A DNA stretch of 64,000 bases from Pantoea dispersa (GTDB taxonomy: Bacteria > Pseudomonadota > Gammaproteobacteria > Enterobacterales > Enterobacteriaceae): NCBI RefSeq assembly GCF_014155765.1, contig NZ_SCKT01000002.1, positions 280,427-344,426 of the forward strand. The letters are read 5' to 3'. Position 1 is the first letter of the stretch, and each line of letters starts with the position of its first letter. The position numbers and the translations under genes were made by a program. Positions 1 to 9,342 of the stretch are shown one piece after another. The notes under the pieces are model-generated. The model did not search any database, had not been told where the DNA came from, and worked only from the letters and a program-made list of their open reading frames with translations.

Positions 1-693
1 ACTGGCCACGTCACGCACATCAACAAAACATGAATTGATGTCAGGACAGCCTGGCTGCCCCTCCAGTAGCTCCTTCACAATGCGAATCGAATGTGAATAG
101 TCGGCACCCAGCACCGGCCCCAGCACCGACACGGGGTTCACCGTGGCCAGTTCCAGACCGTTACCCTGCTCAGCGATAAACTGCCAGGCGGCGCGTTCCG
201 CCAGGGTTTTCGATTTCTGATACGGCCACACATCGCCGCTGACATCGCTCCAGTCGCGCTCGGTAAAGGGGCGCGGATAGTCCGCTGGATGTCCGATACC
301 GACCGCGCCAAACGCCGAGGTCAGCACCACACGCTTAACGCCTGCATCGCGCGCGGCGCGCAATACGCGCAGATTTCCTTCAATCGCCGGATTTATCCAG
401 TCAGCTTCGCTTACCTGGCTGCCGGTCGGGGTGGGTGACGCGCCATGCAGCACGAAGCGACAGCCCGCCACTGCGTCTTCCCAGCCCGCGTCTGCCGTTA
501 AATCGGCAACGACAAATTGCAGCGCCTCGCCTGCGGCCACCCCGGCCTGCAACAGATGCGCCCTGACTTCAGCTTCACGTTCGGCATCACGTAAGGTGGT
601 TCGCACCCGATAGCCCTGCTGCAGCAGCGCAATAATGCAGTACTGAGCGATAAATCCGCTGCCGCCGGTAACCAGAACCTTGTCATTACTCAT
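1..693 (-). CDS. NAD(P)-dependent epimerase/dihydroflavonol-reductase-like protein (3' end cut off)
   Basis: The reading frame starts at the ATG complementary to 691-693 and is still open at base 1, so the C-terminus lies outside the window. The N-terminus carries the Rossmann nucleotide-binding motif TGGSGFIA at about residues 9-16, and a Tyr-x-x-x-Lys catalytic pair (YQKSK) lies near residue 160. This matches the extended SDR group that holds dihydroflavonol 4-reductases and yeast-type methylglyoxal/aldehyde reductases; the substrate cannot be told. It is divergent from an AraC-family gene about 110 bases away, which is the likely regulator (inference). Confidence 0.85.
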   Translation of the reverse strand, partial: MSNDKVLVTGGSGFIAQYCIIALLQQGYRVRTTLRDAEREAEVRAHLLQAGVAAGEALQFVVADLTADAGWEDAVAGCRFVLHGASPTPTGSQVSEADWINPAIEGNLRVLRAARDAGVKRVVLTSAFGAVGIGHPADYPRPFTERDWSDVSGDVWPYQKSKTLAERAAWQFIAEQGNGLELATVNPVSVLGPVLGADYSHSIRIVKELLEGQPGCPDINSCFVDVRDVAS

Positions 694-801
694 TTTTCTT
701 CCTCATCACAAGCATCGTTCATTCGATGCGCTCTACGTTAAGCGGCGGGTGGCGGATTTTGAATGCTTGTAAATGCAGTTTACTTGCGTGATAGTACAGA
801 A

Positions 802-1734
802 ATGAGCCTTGATCCCTTTTCCGACATTCTGCGATTCGTTCGCGCTGAATCATTGCTGACCGGCGGTTTTACCGCAGGCGGACGCTGGGCGCTGCGTTTC
901 CCTGCGCCAGACAAAATTAAATTCTTCGCCATTATCAAAGGCAGTTGCTGGGTCATACTGGAAGGCGAACCTGAACCGTTCCACTTTGCCACCGGCGACG
1001 TCGGCTTGCTGAGCGCTAAACGCGCCTTCGTGCTGGCCAGCCATCCGGACGAGCCGCCGGTTGACGCCATGAGCGTGTTTTATGGCGCAGGGAAAGGTCA
1101 TGCGCCGATTGGCAGCGGTGATGACTTTGTCCATATCGGTGGCCATGTACTGCTTGATCCTGCCAGTGGGCGTTTACTGACCCACGTATTACCTCCCTGG
1201 ATTCAGGTGCCGGCGGCGTCACCGCAGGCGGCGTCATTCCGCTGGGTGCTGGATCAACTGGTGCAGGAAGGCCAGCATGTCCAGCCGGGATCGCAGCTGG
1301 CAACGGCCCAGCTGGCACAACTGCTGTTCATCCAGATTCTGCGGGCGCATTTGCAAACCAGCAGCACACTGCCCGCCAGCTGGCTGCGGGCGCTGAGCGA
1401 TGCGCGATTGGCACCGGCGTTACAGCGGCTGCATGGCGATCCGGCGCACAACTGGCATCTGGACGAACTGGCGCGTGCCTGTGCCATGTCGCGCACCCGT
1501 TTTGCCCAGTATTTTCGCCAGGTAGTTGGCATTACGCCGATAGCCTATCTGACGGCGTGGCGCATGCGGCTGGCAGAGCGTGCGTTGCAGGAGGAAAATG
1601 AGGCGGTGGCCGTGGTAGCGCAGACGCTGGGTTACGCCTCAGAGAGCGCCTTCAGCCATGCTTTTAAGCGTGAAACGGGTCAGTCACCCAATGCATTTCG
1701 CCGCGCCGTGCGGTTACAGCAGGTGCAGCGATAA
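802..1734 (+). CDS. AraC-family regulator with N-terminal cupin domain
   Basis: A 310-residue protein. The N-terminal half (about residues 1-190) looks like the cupin ligand-binding domain common in AraC regulators of the cupin_6 type. The C-terminal 100 residues contain the paired helix-turn-helix: WHLDELARACAMSRTRF followed by a second segment ending in SAFSHAFKRETGQSP. The frame is open from 763, but the ATG at 802 was chosen because this family normally starts a few residues before the D-P-x-S-D motif, seen here as MSLDPFSD; no strong ribosome site is visible for either start. It is divergent from the reductase gene ending at the left edge, and local control of that gene is likely. Confidence 0.85.
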   Translation: MSLDPFSDILRFVRAESLLTGGFTAGGRWALRFPAPDKIKFFAIIKGSCWVILEGEPEPFHFATGDVGLLSAKRAFVLASHPDEPPVDAMSVFYGAGKGHAPIGSGDDFVHIGGHVLLDPASGRLLTHVLPPWIQVPAASPQAASFRWVLDQLVQEGQHVQPGSQLATAQLAQLLFIQILRAHLQTSSTLPASWLRALSDARLAPALQRLHGDPAHNWHLDELARACAMSRTRFAQYFRQVVGITPIAYLTAWRMRLAERALQEENEAVAVVAQTLGYASESAFSHAFKRETGQSPNAFRRAVRLQQVQR

Positions 1735-1762
1735 AGCGCGCCGCGTTGCGCGGCGCCGGGCA

Positions 1763-2797
<1,035 letters not shown>

Positions 2798-2966
2798 AAC
2801 AGATTCCTCTCATTAAATGCCGCCGGACAGGTGCACAGAAGACATTGTTCTGCCTTCCTGCAAAACCGCGCGGCGAACAGGCGATTGCCGGACAAATTTT
2901 TACCGCGTATGGTTAATCTGTAAAATTCATTATTGTGATTAAATTCATCTTTTATGGAGATAACTG

Positions 2967-3866
2967 ATGGAATTGCGCCAGATGCGGCACTTCATCGCCG
3001 TGGCGGAACATGAAAATTTCACCCGCGCCGCACAGAGTATGCATATTGTGCAATCGGCCTTGTCCACCTCGATCAAACAGCTGGAGGAGGAACTGGGCAC
3101 GCCGCTTTTTATCCGCTCCACTCGCCAGGTGCGCCTAACCATGGCCGGGAAAGTGTTTCTCGATTACGCCAGAACCATCGGCGCCTTTGTCGAAAAAGCG
3201 TCGCAGGAAGTGGCGGCGATCGTGGCGCTCAAGACCGGAACCCTGTCGATTGGCACGGTGCAAAGCGTGCCGCCGTTTATCGATCTGCCGCAATTACTGG
3301 AAACCTTTATTCGTCGCTTTCCGGATTTTGACGTCAAGCTGTGTCAGGGATCATCGGCGAAGCTCAACGCAAAAGTGCACGATCAGCAGATCGATCTGGC
3401 GATTATGCCGGTGGAGGAAGTCTCCGACCGGCTGTCGTCGCGCATCATCGCCTGCGATGAAATCGTGGTAGCGTTCGCCGCCGATTATGCCGGATTCACC
3501 GCGATGCAGCCGGACGTCACCATGGCACAACTGGCGCAGCAGTCGTTTATCGATTTCGAAGCCGGCCAGGGCACGCGCAAGGTGAATGACAACAGTTTTG
3601 CCCTGCAGGGACTGAGCCGCAAAGTGACGTTTGAAGTGAGCGATCTGGAAACCCTGATGAGTCTGGTTGAGCGCAATATGGGGATTGCCCTGCTGCCCGA
3701 ACAAGTAGTGAAAGCGCGCAGCACGACGCTGCATTATTGCCGCATCAGCGACGTTGATGTGTGCTGGGAATTGGCTGTGGCCTGGCTCAGCGATCGTCCC
3801 GGCAGTATGAACGTCTACGACCGGCCAGTGCAGGAGTTTATGGATATTCTGGGCAGCAGCGATTAG
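2967..3866 (+). CDS. LysR-family transcriptional regulator
   Basis: A 299-residue LysR regulator. The N-terminal winged helix-turn-helix spans about residues 1-60, with NFTRAAQSMHIVQSALSTSI followed by LEEELGTPLFIRS. The remaining part is the two-lobed co-inducer-binding domain. The start is preceded by TATGGAGATAACTG, a good ribosome site. The gene is divergent from the aldo/keto reductase and probably controls it. The effector is not predictable from sequence. Confidence 0.9.
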   Translation: MELRQMRHFIAVAEHENFTRAAQSMHIVQSALSTSIKQLEEELGTPLFIRSTRQVRLTMAGKVFLDYARTIGAFVEKASQEVAAIVALKTGTLSIGTVQSVPPFIDLPQLLETFIRRFPDFDVKLCQGSSAKLNAKVHDQQIDLAIMPVEEVSDRLSSRIIACDEIVVAFAADYAGFTAMQPDVTMAQLAQQSFIDFEAGQGTRKVNDNSFALQGLSRKVTFEVSDLETLMSLVERNMGIALLPEQVVKARSTTLHYCRISDVDVCWELAVAWLSDRPGSMNVYDRPVQEFMDILGSSD

Positions 3867-3944
3867 CGCCGGGGCGGGTATCGGTGCAGGATGACGGCGG
3901 CAGCGCTTGTTATGTTTTAACGAATCGACAGTCAGCCATGATTC

Positions 3945-3964
3945 GGTCGCCATCAATGGCGACC
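3945..3964. repeat. Short palindromic repeat GGTCGCCAT-NN-ATGGCGACC, copy 1
   Basis: Nine-base arms with a two-base centre, perfectly paired. An identical-arm copy lies at 36702-36721, also intergenic, which points to a dispersed REP-like palindrome rather than a gene-specific site. There is no T-run, so it is not a standard terminator. Confidence 0.7.
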
Positions 3965-3992
3965 CTACCGGGAAATTGCACCCTCACTGTAG

Positions 3993-4012
3993 GGTGCGCA
4001 TTAATGCGCACC
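3993..4012. repeat. Perfect 20-base palindrome GGTGCGCATT/AATGCGCACC
   Basis: Ten-base arms with no spacer, 28 bases after the first palindrome. The two probably form one composite intergenic repeat unit; no second copy of this half was seen in the window. Confidence 0.6.
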
Positions 4013-4258
4013 GCTATTAATATCTGATTCAAGCCACTGTTTGTCAGGGATTATGTGGCTAAAAACCCGTGCCACTCGCACTCCCGCCTGTACAGAAGCG
4101 CTTTTGTTGTATAAGTTTAAGGGTGCTGTCGGGGAAACATTTCGCTCAGCAGGTCACACATTTCCGACAGAGGAAGAGCGACACTATCAGTCGTTGATTA
4201 GGCTTTGGTTTACCTGCACCAGGCAATGCTAAACGCAACGCGGATACTGAGAGCTTTT

Positions 4259-4549
4259 ATGTATAGAAGTGAAGATGAAAAACTGGCCGACATTGTCATG
4301 GGCGATGCCGTGCTGCAATTGTTAAAACAAGCCGGACCGGTAACCACTCTCGCGCTGCTGGAAAAACTGCGCGCGATGGCGGCATCAGAAACCGATCCGG
4401 CACGCCAGCGCGCGTTTCGCTATGCGATTGCTGAAGTGCAGAACAGCAAAAGTGCGCCTCAGGGCGAAGCAGTGGCGTTAAAAGGTAGCGATAACGTGAC
4501 CCATATTTTTCGCAACCGTGATAATACGGGCAAAAACACCCGACATTAG
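4259..4549 (+). CDS. Small protein resembling the YmgB/AriR biofilm-regulator family
   Basis: A 96-residue protein from the ATG at 4259; the frame is open further upstream but this start leaves the conserved core intact. The core MGDAVLQLLKQAGPVTTLAL, followed by LEKLRAMAASETDPARQRAFRYA, lines up with the E. coli YmgB/AriR pattern (G-x-AV...L...G...V...I...L...D..R...A...V). That family forms small helical dimers and acts as connector or biofilm/acid-response proteins. The match is by eye and distant, so an unrelated helical protein remains possible. The last 30 residues are polar and probably disordered. An imperfect inverted repeat lies just upstream. Confidence 0.55.
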   Translation: MYRSEDEKLADIVMGDAVLQLLKQAGPVTTLALLEKLRAMAASETDPARQRAFRYAIAEVQNSKSAPQGEAVALKGSDNVTHIFRNRDNTGKNTRH

Positions 4550-4574
4550 CCCCGCTCTGCCCCCTGTCTGCTTA

Positions 4575-6002
4575 TCAATAACGTAACCGCCCGCTTATGC
4601 CTGCGCCCGACAGGTGACGGCTACACAACTGCACACTCTCCGGCTGCGGCTCATCCATTAACAGGGCGAGGAAGCTGTCGGCCCACCAGTGACAATCGTA
4701 GCGGTGCAGGTTATTCAGCAAGCGCGCATGACGGTTCTGACGGTCGCTGAGTGGCAGCCGCAACGCCGTATGGATGGCATCCGCCATTGCATCAGGATCG
4801 TAAGGATTAACGATCAGCGCGCCATCCATCTGTTCGGCCGCACCCGCGAACTGTGACAGAATCAGCACGCCGGGATTCGCCGGATCCTGCAGCGCAGCAT
4901 ACATTTTCGCCATCAGGCTCATGCCCGCCATCAGTGGCGTCACCAGCGCCACCCGCGCCGCGCGATACAGCCCGGCCAGCTCCTCACGGCGATAATCGTG
5001 GTTGAGATAGCTGACCGGATACCAGTTGAGCATACCGTGCACGCCATTAACCTCACCGCACAGATTTTCCAGATTGTGGCTGATCGCCTGCTGCCGGTGC
5101 GGGTGTCCGCTGGCAGCAGAAGCCAGCTGCAATAACATCATGTTGCCCGCATAGTCGGGATGATGGCGCAGCAGCACTTCCAGCGCGCTGATGCGATACG
5201 GCAGACCTGCGCTGTCGTCGAGATGACCGCCGCTCAGCACCGTGTTGGCCGGCAAATGTTCGCGGCTCTGCTGTTCCATGTACTGGCAGCTGTTGCTCTC
5301 AAGTAACGCCTGAACCTCAGCCAGATCGATCCCGACCGGAAACACGCCAGTGGTGATAATGTGACCGTGCACGCGCAGACGGTTCCTGCCTAAGCGTTCA
5401 GCGCGAAACTCGCTCTCCAGCCACAGCAGAAAGTTATTCATATCCTGCCCGGTCTGGAATCCAATCAGGTCACAGCACAGCAGCGATTCTGCCAGGCTGC
5501 GCCAGTCAGGGATCGCTTCAAACAGCTGACCGGACGGAAACGGCTGATGTAAAAACAAACCGATGCGGTTAGTTAAGCCGGTATCACGCAGCATTTTCAC
5601 CGTTGGGATGAAGTGATAATCCTGCAGCCAGATCACATCGTCCGGCATGGCATATTCGGCGATGGCATGGGCATAAACCGCATTCAGCTGTCGATAGGCC
5701 TGGAAGCTGGCGCTGGTGAAACGTGCCAGGTCCGGACGCTGGTGAAACACCGGCCACAACCCCTGATGTACGTAGCCGTGATAGCCCTCTTCGTATTCTG
5801 CGCGCGTCAGCGCAAACTGCAGCCTGTCGTATTCATTACCCTGCTGAAAGCTAAGCGTGCGCGCCGCTTCCTGCGCAGCGACGGTACGTTGTCCATCCCA
5901 GCAGACCCAGAGGCCACTGCGTCGCGCCATCAGGCGATCGTAAATGGCTGCCAGCGTGGAAGACTGATGCTGATTATGTGTGACCAGAATAGTGCCGGGC
6001 AT
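4575..6002 (-). CDS. OtsA-like trehalose-6-phosphate synthase paralogue, probably catalytically degenerate
   Basis: A 475-residue GT20-family protein, the usual OtsA length (474). The start at 6002 is preceded by AAGGGAAATATC. Conserved parts include GLWPVFHQRPDL (78-92 region), IWLQDYHFIP (124-133), IGLFLHQPFPSGQ, DPANPGVLILSQFAGAAEQ and ALIVNPYDPDAMADAI. However, several residues that bind UDP-glucose and glucose-6-phosphate in E. coli OtsA are absent. The Arg-x-x-x-x-Lys of VERLDYSKG is replaced by GGHLDDSAG (about 258-266). The N-terminal Gly-Gly loop is missing. RDGMNLVAKE has become MAGMSLMAKM, losing the Asp and Glu. No otsB lies next to it. Active trehalose synthesis is therefore doubtful, and a regulatory or altered-substrate role is possible. 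It is transcribed in the same direction as the HTH-less LacI-like gene upstream. Confidence 0.8.
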   Translation of the reverse strand: MPGTILVTHNQHQSSTLAAIYDRLMARRSGLWVCWDGQRTVAAQEAARTLSFQQGNEYDRLQFALTRAEYEEGYHGYVHQGLWPVFHQRPDLARFTSASFQAYRQLNAVYAHAIAEYAMPDDVIWLQDYHFIPTVKMLRDTGLTNRIGLFLHQPFPSGQLFEAIPDWRSLAESLLCCDLIGFQTGQDMNNFLLWLESEFRAERLGRNRLRVHGHIITTGVFPVGIDLAEVQALLESNSCQYMEQQSREHLPANTVLSGGHLDDSAGLPYRISALEVLLRHHPDYAGNMMLLQLASAASGHPHRQQAISHNLENLCGEVNGVHGMLNWYPVSYLNHDYRREELAGLYRAARVALVTPLMAGMSLMAKMYAALQDPANPGVLILSQFAGAAEQMDGALIVNPYDPDAMADAIHTALRLPLSDRQNRHARLLNNLHRYDCHWWADSFLALLMDEPQPESVQLCSRHLSGAGISGRLRY

Positions 6003-6174
6003 GATATTTCCCTTTGAGGTTAAGGCGCGCCACAGTGCCGCCTGCTGCGCTGATTTAACCGCCGGCAATATAAAAAAGGCGTAAAGAAAACCTGCGCGGA
6101 TATAAAAATCCGGCAAAGATCAGCGCCAGTGTGTGGAAATCAGCCCGGCGCCAAAGGGGAAAGGCTTGCAGCGA

Positions 6175-7038
6175 TCAGTGACGGATGGCGCAGCCGCACT
6201 GCGACATTTCGCCAGGCACATATTTGCCGTGATGCGAATGGCGCACCTGCAGCTCACCCTGCTGCCAGGCGCGGCTGTGGTCCGGACGCTGATCCAGCAG
6301 CCGGTTGAGGGCTTCCGTCACCAGTAAATCACGGCGCGGTGCCCAGCTGCTCAGGTGCCATGTGGAGCCGCGCGCCTCATCAGCATCATCAAAGCCCACC
6401 ACGGCGATATGCGCGCCCTGACCGAAGTCGCGCACGGCCTGCAGTGCGCCAAAGGCCAGCTCGTCGTATTCGCACATCAATGCATTGATGCGTTCTGCCG
6501 CACGGGTTTTCTTCAGATAAGCCATCATCGCCTGATAAGCCTGCTCACGGTGAAGGGCGCCGGCGTGCAGTGCTGCGTGCAGCGTCTTGTCCTCCGCCTG
6601 CAGGCTGGCAATAAACCCCTGCACCTGGCGCGGCGGCGTGTCACTTACCTGCACCTGCATAGCGCCCAAACGCTGATGGCCCTGCGACAGCAGCAGTGCG
6701 CCAAGCTGCTGCCCGGCGTGATACGCATCGGCAACCACCACATCAGCGCCCGCGCTGTCGTTCGGGCACAGATGCACCGCGCGCAGCGATGGCAGCAGGT
6801 GCGCGGCGATGTCCTGCGCATCCTGACACGGCGAGCTCAGGATCAGCAGCCCACCCAGCGGCAGCGACGCCGCGTTCCGCAGCGCGGCCTGAAAATCCTC
6901 GCGCGTAGCGGCGCACAGCAGCACCGGCAGCCGATCACGCGCACTGAGCTGACGCGTGACTTCTTTGAGCATGTGCATACTGTGCGGATGGCTGACATCA
7001 TCGCTGACGATGCCGATGAGCGGCGAATGGACGGACAT
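6175..7038 (-). CDS. LacI-type periplasmic-binding-fold protein without a DNA-binding domain
   Basis: A 287-residue protein that begins directly in the ligand-binding fold of LacI/GalR regulators: PLIGIVSDDVSHP at residues 6-18, GGLLILSSP, ADVVVADAYHAGQQLGALL, LMCEYDELAFGALQAV and IAVVGFDDADEARGS. The roughly 60-residue helix-turn-helix and hinge that normally come first are missing. The start is well supported because AGGAGAGG sits six bases before the ATG, and the frames upstream show no HTH. There is no signal peptide, so it is cytosolic. The C-terminal tail has an odd run with two Cys (SQCGCAIRH). It may sense a sugar or sugar phosphate together with the OtsA-like product downstream, or be a decayed regulator; both are inference. 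Confidence 0.75.
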   Translation of the reverse strand: MSVHSPLIGIVSDDVSHPHSMHMLKEVTRQLSARDRLPVLLCAATREDFQAALRNAASLPLGGLLILSSPCQDAQDIAAHLLPSLRAVHLCPNDSAGADVVVADAYHAGQQLGALLLSQGHQRLGAMQVQVSDTPPRQVQGFIASLQAEDKTLHAALHAGALHREQAYQAMMAYLKKTRAAERINALMCEYDELAFGALQAVRDFGQGAHIAVVGFDDADEARGSTWHLSSWAPRRDLLVTEALNRLLDQRPDHSRAWQQGELQVRHSHHGKYVPGEMSQCGCAIRH

Positions 7039-7272
7039 AACTGACCTCTCCTGCTACGTAGGGTACGGGAATAATTTTGACGTATTAGTATGAAATTCCA
7101 CGTTACCCGAATAATCAGATATCGCCAATCGGTGGATGCGAAGGATTGCTGCTCTCCCCCTTTACCCGGTGCGTGTTGATGGCGGCAAAATGCGCAGCCG
7201 CTGCACCGGACGCCCGGTGAGTTTCGTTTTACGTTACACTGACGCCACGAATATTTTGCTAGCGGAAAATTT

Positions 7273-7968
7273 ATGCGCATCACCCTCGATCAGGCCGATC
7301 AGCCTTTTATTCACCGCTTACTGGGCGAAGAGATCGCCAGTATCGATTCCACGTCTGACGAACAACTGCGCCTGCAACAGGCGTTGCAGGATGCGCGGTT
7401 ACAGAAAAATCATGAAGCAGAGCTCGACTGGAAACGCAACGCGCTCTATCTGCTGCTGTTTGTGTTCCTGTATGGCGCACTGGGCTGCTCGCTGACGCTG
7501 GATTTGAGCGCGGTCGCACAAGCGTCGAGCCATAAAAGCATTGCCTATGCGCTGGAAGCGGTACCGGTCCTGATCGCCTTTTCTGGTCTGTTCCTGTCGC
7601 TGCTGTTTCTGTTCGCCGCGCGCGGCAGCGCACGCCGCCTGCACAACTGGGATCACACTATCGTGCTGCTGGAAAAATACAGCGGCTGCAACCTGAGTCT
7701 GCAGATTAATGAAATGGGGGCGCGCACCACGCATTACTCGCAGTCGGCGATTACCGTGGCGCTGGCGATGTTTATCTGCCTCACCTGGGTGGTGATGTAC
7801 AACTACTTCACCTTTACCACCAGCGGCGTGATTGGCAGTGTGATCTCACTATTTATTACCACCATGACCTACGTGATTCTGGATATTCAGCTGCTGAAAT
7901 CCGGCAAATCGATCGCTATCGATGAGCCGGTGATTCCGCCAGAAGATGAGGTTGAGAAACGCCGTTAA
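7273..7968 (+). CDS. Unrecognised membrane protein with four predicted helices
   Basis: A 231-residue protein of no family I can name. Residues 1-53 are soluble and charged with coiled-coil character (EEIASIDSTSDEQLRLQQAL). Four hydrophobic segments follow at about 56-78, 93-115, 155-176 and 180-200. The tail is acidic and Pro-rich (PVIPPEDEVEKRR). This is an inner-membrane arrangement with a cytosolic N-terminal arm. The gene is divergent from the LacI-like gene and ends just before a strong hairpin at 7976-8009. Confidence 0.7.
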   Translation: MRITLDQADQPFIHRLLGEEIASIDSTSDEQLRLQQALQDARLQKNHEAELDWKRNALYLLLFVFLYGALGCSLTLDLSAVAQASSHKSIAYALEAVPVLIAFSGLFLSLLFLFAARGSARRLHNWDHTIVLLEKYSGCNLSLQINEMGARTTHYSQSAITVALAMFICLTWVVMYNYFTFTTSGVIGSVISLFITTMTYVILDIQLLKSGKSIAIDEPVIPPEDEVEKRR

Positions 7969-7975
7969 TCGACAG

Positions 7976-8009
7976 ACCGGCGCGGCGTAAGGTTTTGCGC
8001 CGCGCCGGT
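7976..8009 (+). terminator. Rho-independent-like terminator after the membrane-protein gene
   Basis: A perfect twelve-base stem (ACCGGCGCGGCG with CGCCGCGCCGGT) with a ten-base loop, followed by a weak TTTCGCT tract. Confidence 0.7.
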
Positions 8010-8065
8010 TTCGCTATCCTTATCTATACTTCAGACAGGATTTTGTGAGATATAAAGGAGTTGCG

Positions 8066-8596
8066 ATGAAAATCTGGCCGTTAGTCGCCATTACGGCGTT
8101 GTCTGTTACCCTGGCCGCCTGTAAATCCCCGACGCCACCTAAAGGGGTGCAGCCCATCACCCACTTCAATGCCGATCGCTATCTCGGCACCTGGTATGAA
8201 ATTGCCCGCCTCGATCACCGTTTCGAACGCGGTAAAGATCATGTGACCGCCACCTACGGCAAACGCAGCGACGGCGGTATCAGCGTGCTGAATCGCGGTT
8301 ACGATCCGGAGAAAAAAGCGTGGAGCGAGAGCGAAGGCAAAGCTTACTTCACCGGCAAACCTGACGTCGCCGCGCTAAAGGTCTCGTTCTTCGGGCCTTT
8401 TTATGGCGGTTATAACGTGATTGCGCTGGATGAAGATTATCAGTATGCACTGGTCGCCGGGCCGAACCGGGGGTATCTGTGGATTCTGTCGCGTCAGCCC
8501 ACCATTCCGGCTGAAGTCAAACAGCGTTATCTCGCCTATGCCCGGCAACTGGGCTTCGCAACCGATCAACTGATTTGGGTTAATCAGTCACGATAA
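8066..8596 (+). CDS. blc: Outer-membrane lipocalin Blc
   Basis: A 176-residue bacterial lipocalin, close to E. coli Blc (177). The ATG at 8066 follows AAAGGAGTTGCG, an excellent ribosome site. A lipoprotein signal ends in TLAAC, giving Cys at about residue 20 for lipid attachment and outer-membrane targeting. The first lipocalin signature is seen in RYLGTWYEIARLDHRFERG, and a second conserved block in YNVIALDEDYQYALVAGPNR with YLWILSR. The family binds lysophospholipids or fatty acids and is tied to envelope stress. Confidence 0.93.
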   Translation: MKIWPLVAITALSVTLAACKSPTPPKGVQPITHFNADRYLGTWYEIARLDHRFERGKDHVTATYGKRSDGGISVLNRGYDPEKKAWSESEGKAYFTGKPDVAALKVSFFGPFYGGYNVIALDEDYQYALVAGPNRGYLWILSRQPTIPAEVKQRYLAYARQLGFATDQLIWVNQSR

Positions 8597-8707
8597 GAGG
8601 GTGCAGCGCTGGGTGATGCCTCCGGGACGACAGCTATCATGCTGGCGGTAAACGAAGGTCTGCCTCCTCCATTAATCCATTTAACATCTAATGATAAACA
8701 GGTTTTC

Positions 8708-9253
8708 ATGATTTTCACGACGACACCGCGACTCATTATCCGTACATTCGAAGACAAAGATGCGCCTGCACTTTTTGATTACCTGTCTTTACCTCGCACA
8801 CCTTGTTTTCAGGAGGAGAAACTTGACTCTCTCGCAGAGGCATCAGAAGAGGTTAATAGACGATCGAGTGATACAAGCCAGTTTGCTGTCTGCCTGAAAG
8901 AAACTGATGAATTGATTGGTCATCTTTTTGCCGATAATAGTGAAGAGGTTGACACTAACACCTGGTCAGTAGGATGGCATTTTAACAAGCGGTACGAAGG
9001 CAAAGGTTATGCGACAGAATCCGTCGCGGCACTATTTCAGTACCTATTTTCTGACAAAGAAGCCAGACGTCTTTATGCCTACGTGGAAGACTACAATTTA
9101 GCTTCTCAGAAGCTTTGTGCTCGCCTTGGTATGCGTCAGGAGGGCTGTTTCAAAGAATTTGTCGCTTTCGCACGGGATGATGATAAAAAGCAATATGACG
9201 ATACCTTGATTTTTGCACTGCTCAAAAGAGAGTGGAAGCCGTTGATTGCATAA
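8708..9253 (+). CDS. GNAT-family N-acetyltransferase (RimJ/L-like)
   Basis: A 181-residue acetyltransferase of the RimJ/RimL-like GNAT group: TTPRLIIRTFEDKDAPALF at the N-terminus, then VGWHFNKRYEGKGYATESVA, which includes the acetyl-CoA pyrophosphate loop (R/Q-x-x-G-x-G/A written here as YEGKGYA). The C-terminal part NLASQKLCARLGMRQEGCFK is the usual family ending. The ATG at 8708 was chosen because the family core starts there. Base composition is visibly poorer in GC than both neighbours (AT-rich codons such as TTT, AAA and GAA dominate), which suggests acquisition by transfer. The substrate is unknown. Confidence 0.85.
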   Translation: MIFTTTPRLIIRTFEDKDAPALFDYLSLPRTPCFQEEKLDSLAEASEEVNRRSSDTSQFAVCLKETDELIGHLFADNSEEVDTNTWSVGWHFNKRYEGKGYATESVAALFQYLFSDKEARRLYAYVEDYNLASQKLCARLGMRQEGCFKEFVAFARDDDKKQYDDTLIFALLKREWKPLIA

Positions 9254-9272
9254 ACACTTTAAATCAGCTCAT

Positions 9273-9301
9273 AGCGGACATGGACCTGGGCATAGTCCGC
9301 T
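9273..9301 (+). terminator. Hairpin after the acetyltransferase gene
   Basis: AGCGGAC and GTCCGCT pair perfectly around a 15-base loop, followed by only a short TTG tract. It is a plausible weak terminator. Confidence 0.4.
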
Positions 9302-9342
9302 TTGTGCCTTAGGCAGACTTCAATAATTTAACCACGTTTTTT

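Larger units (their letters stand above)
3867..4258. other. Gene-free stretch of about 390 bases with three inverted repeats
   Basis: No credible coding frame was seen here. The stretch holds two short perfect palindromes (3945-3964 and 3993-4012, listed separately). It also holds a longer imperfect inverted repeat with CTGTCGG at 4126-4132 and CCGACAG at 4164-4170, directly upstream of the YmgB-like gene. The last could be a regulatory site or mRNA stem for that gene; this is inference. Confidence 0.5.
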
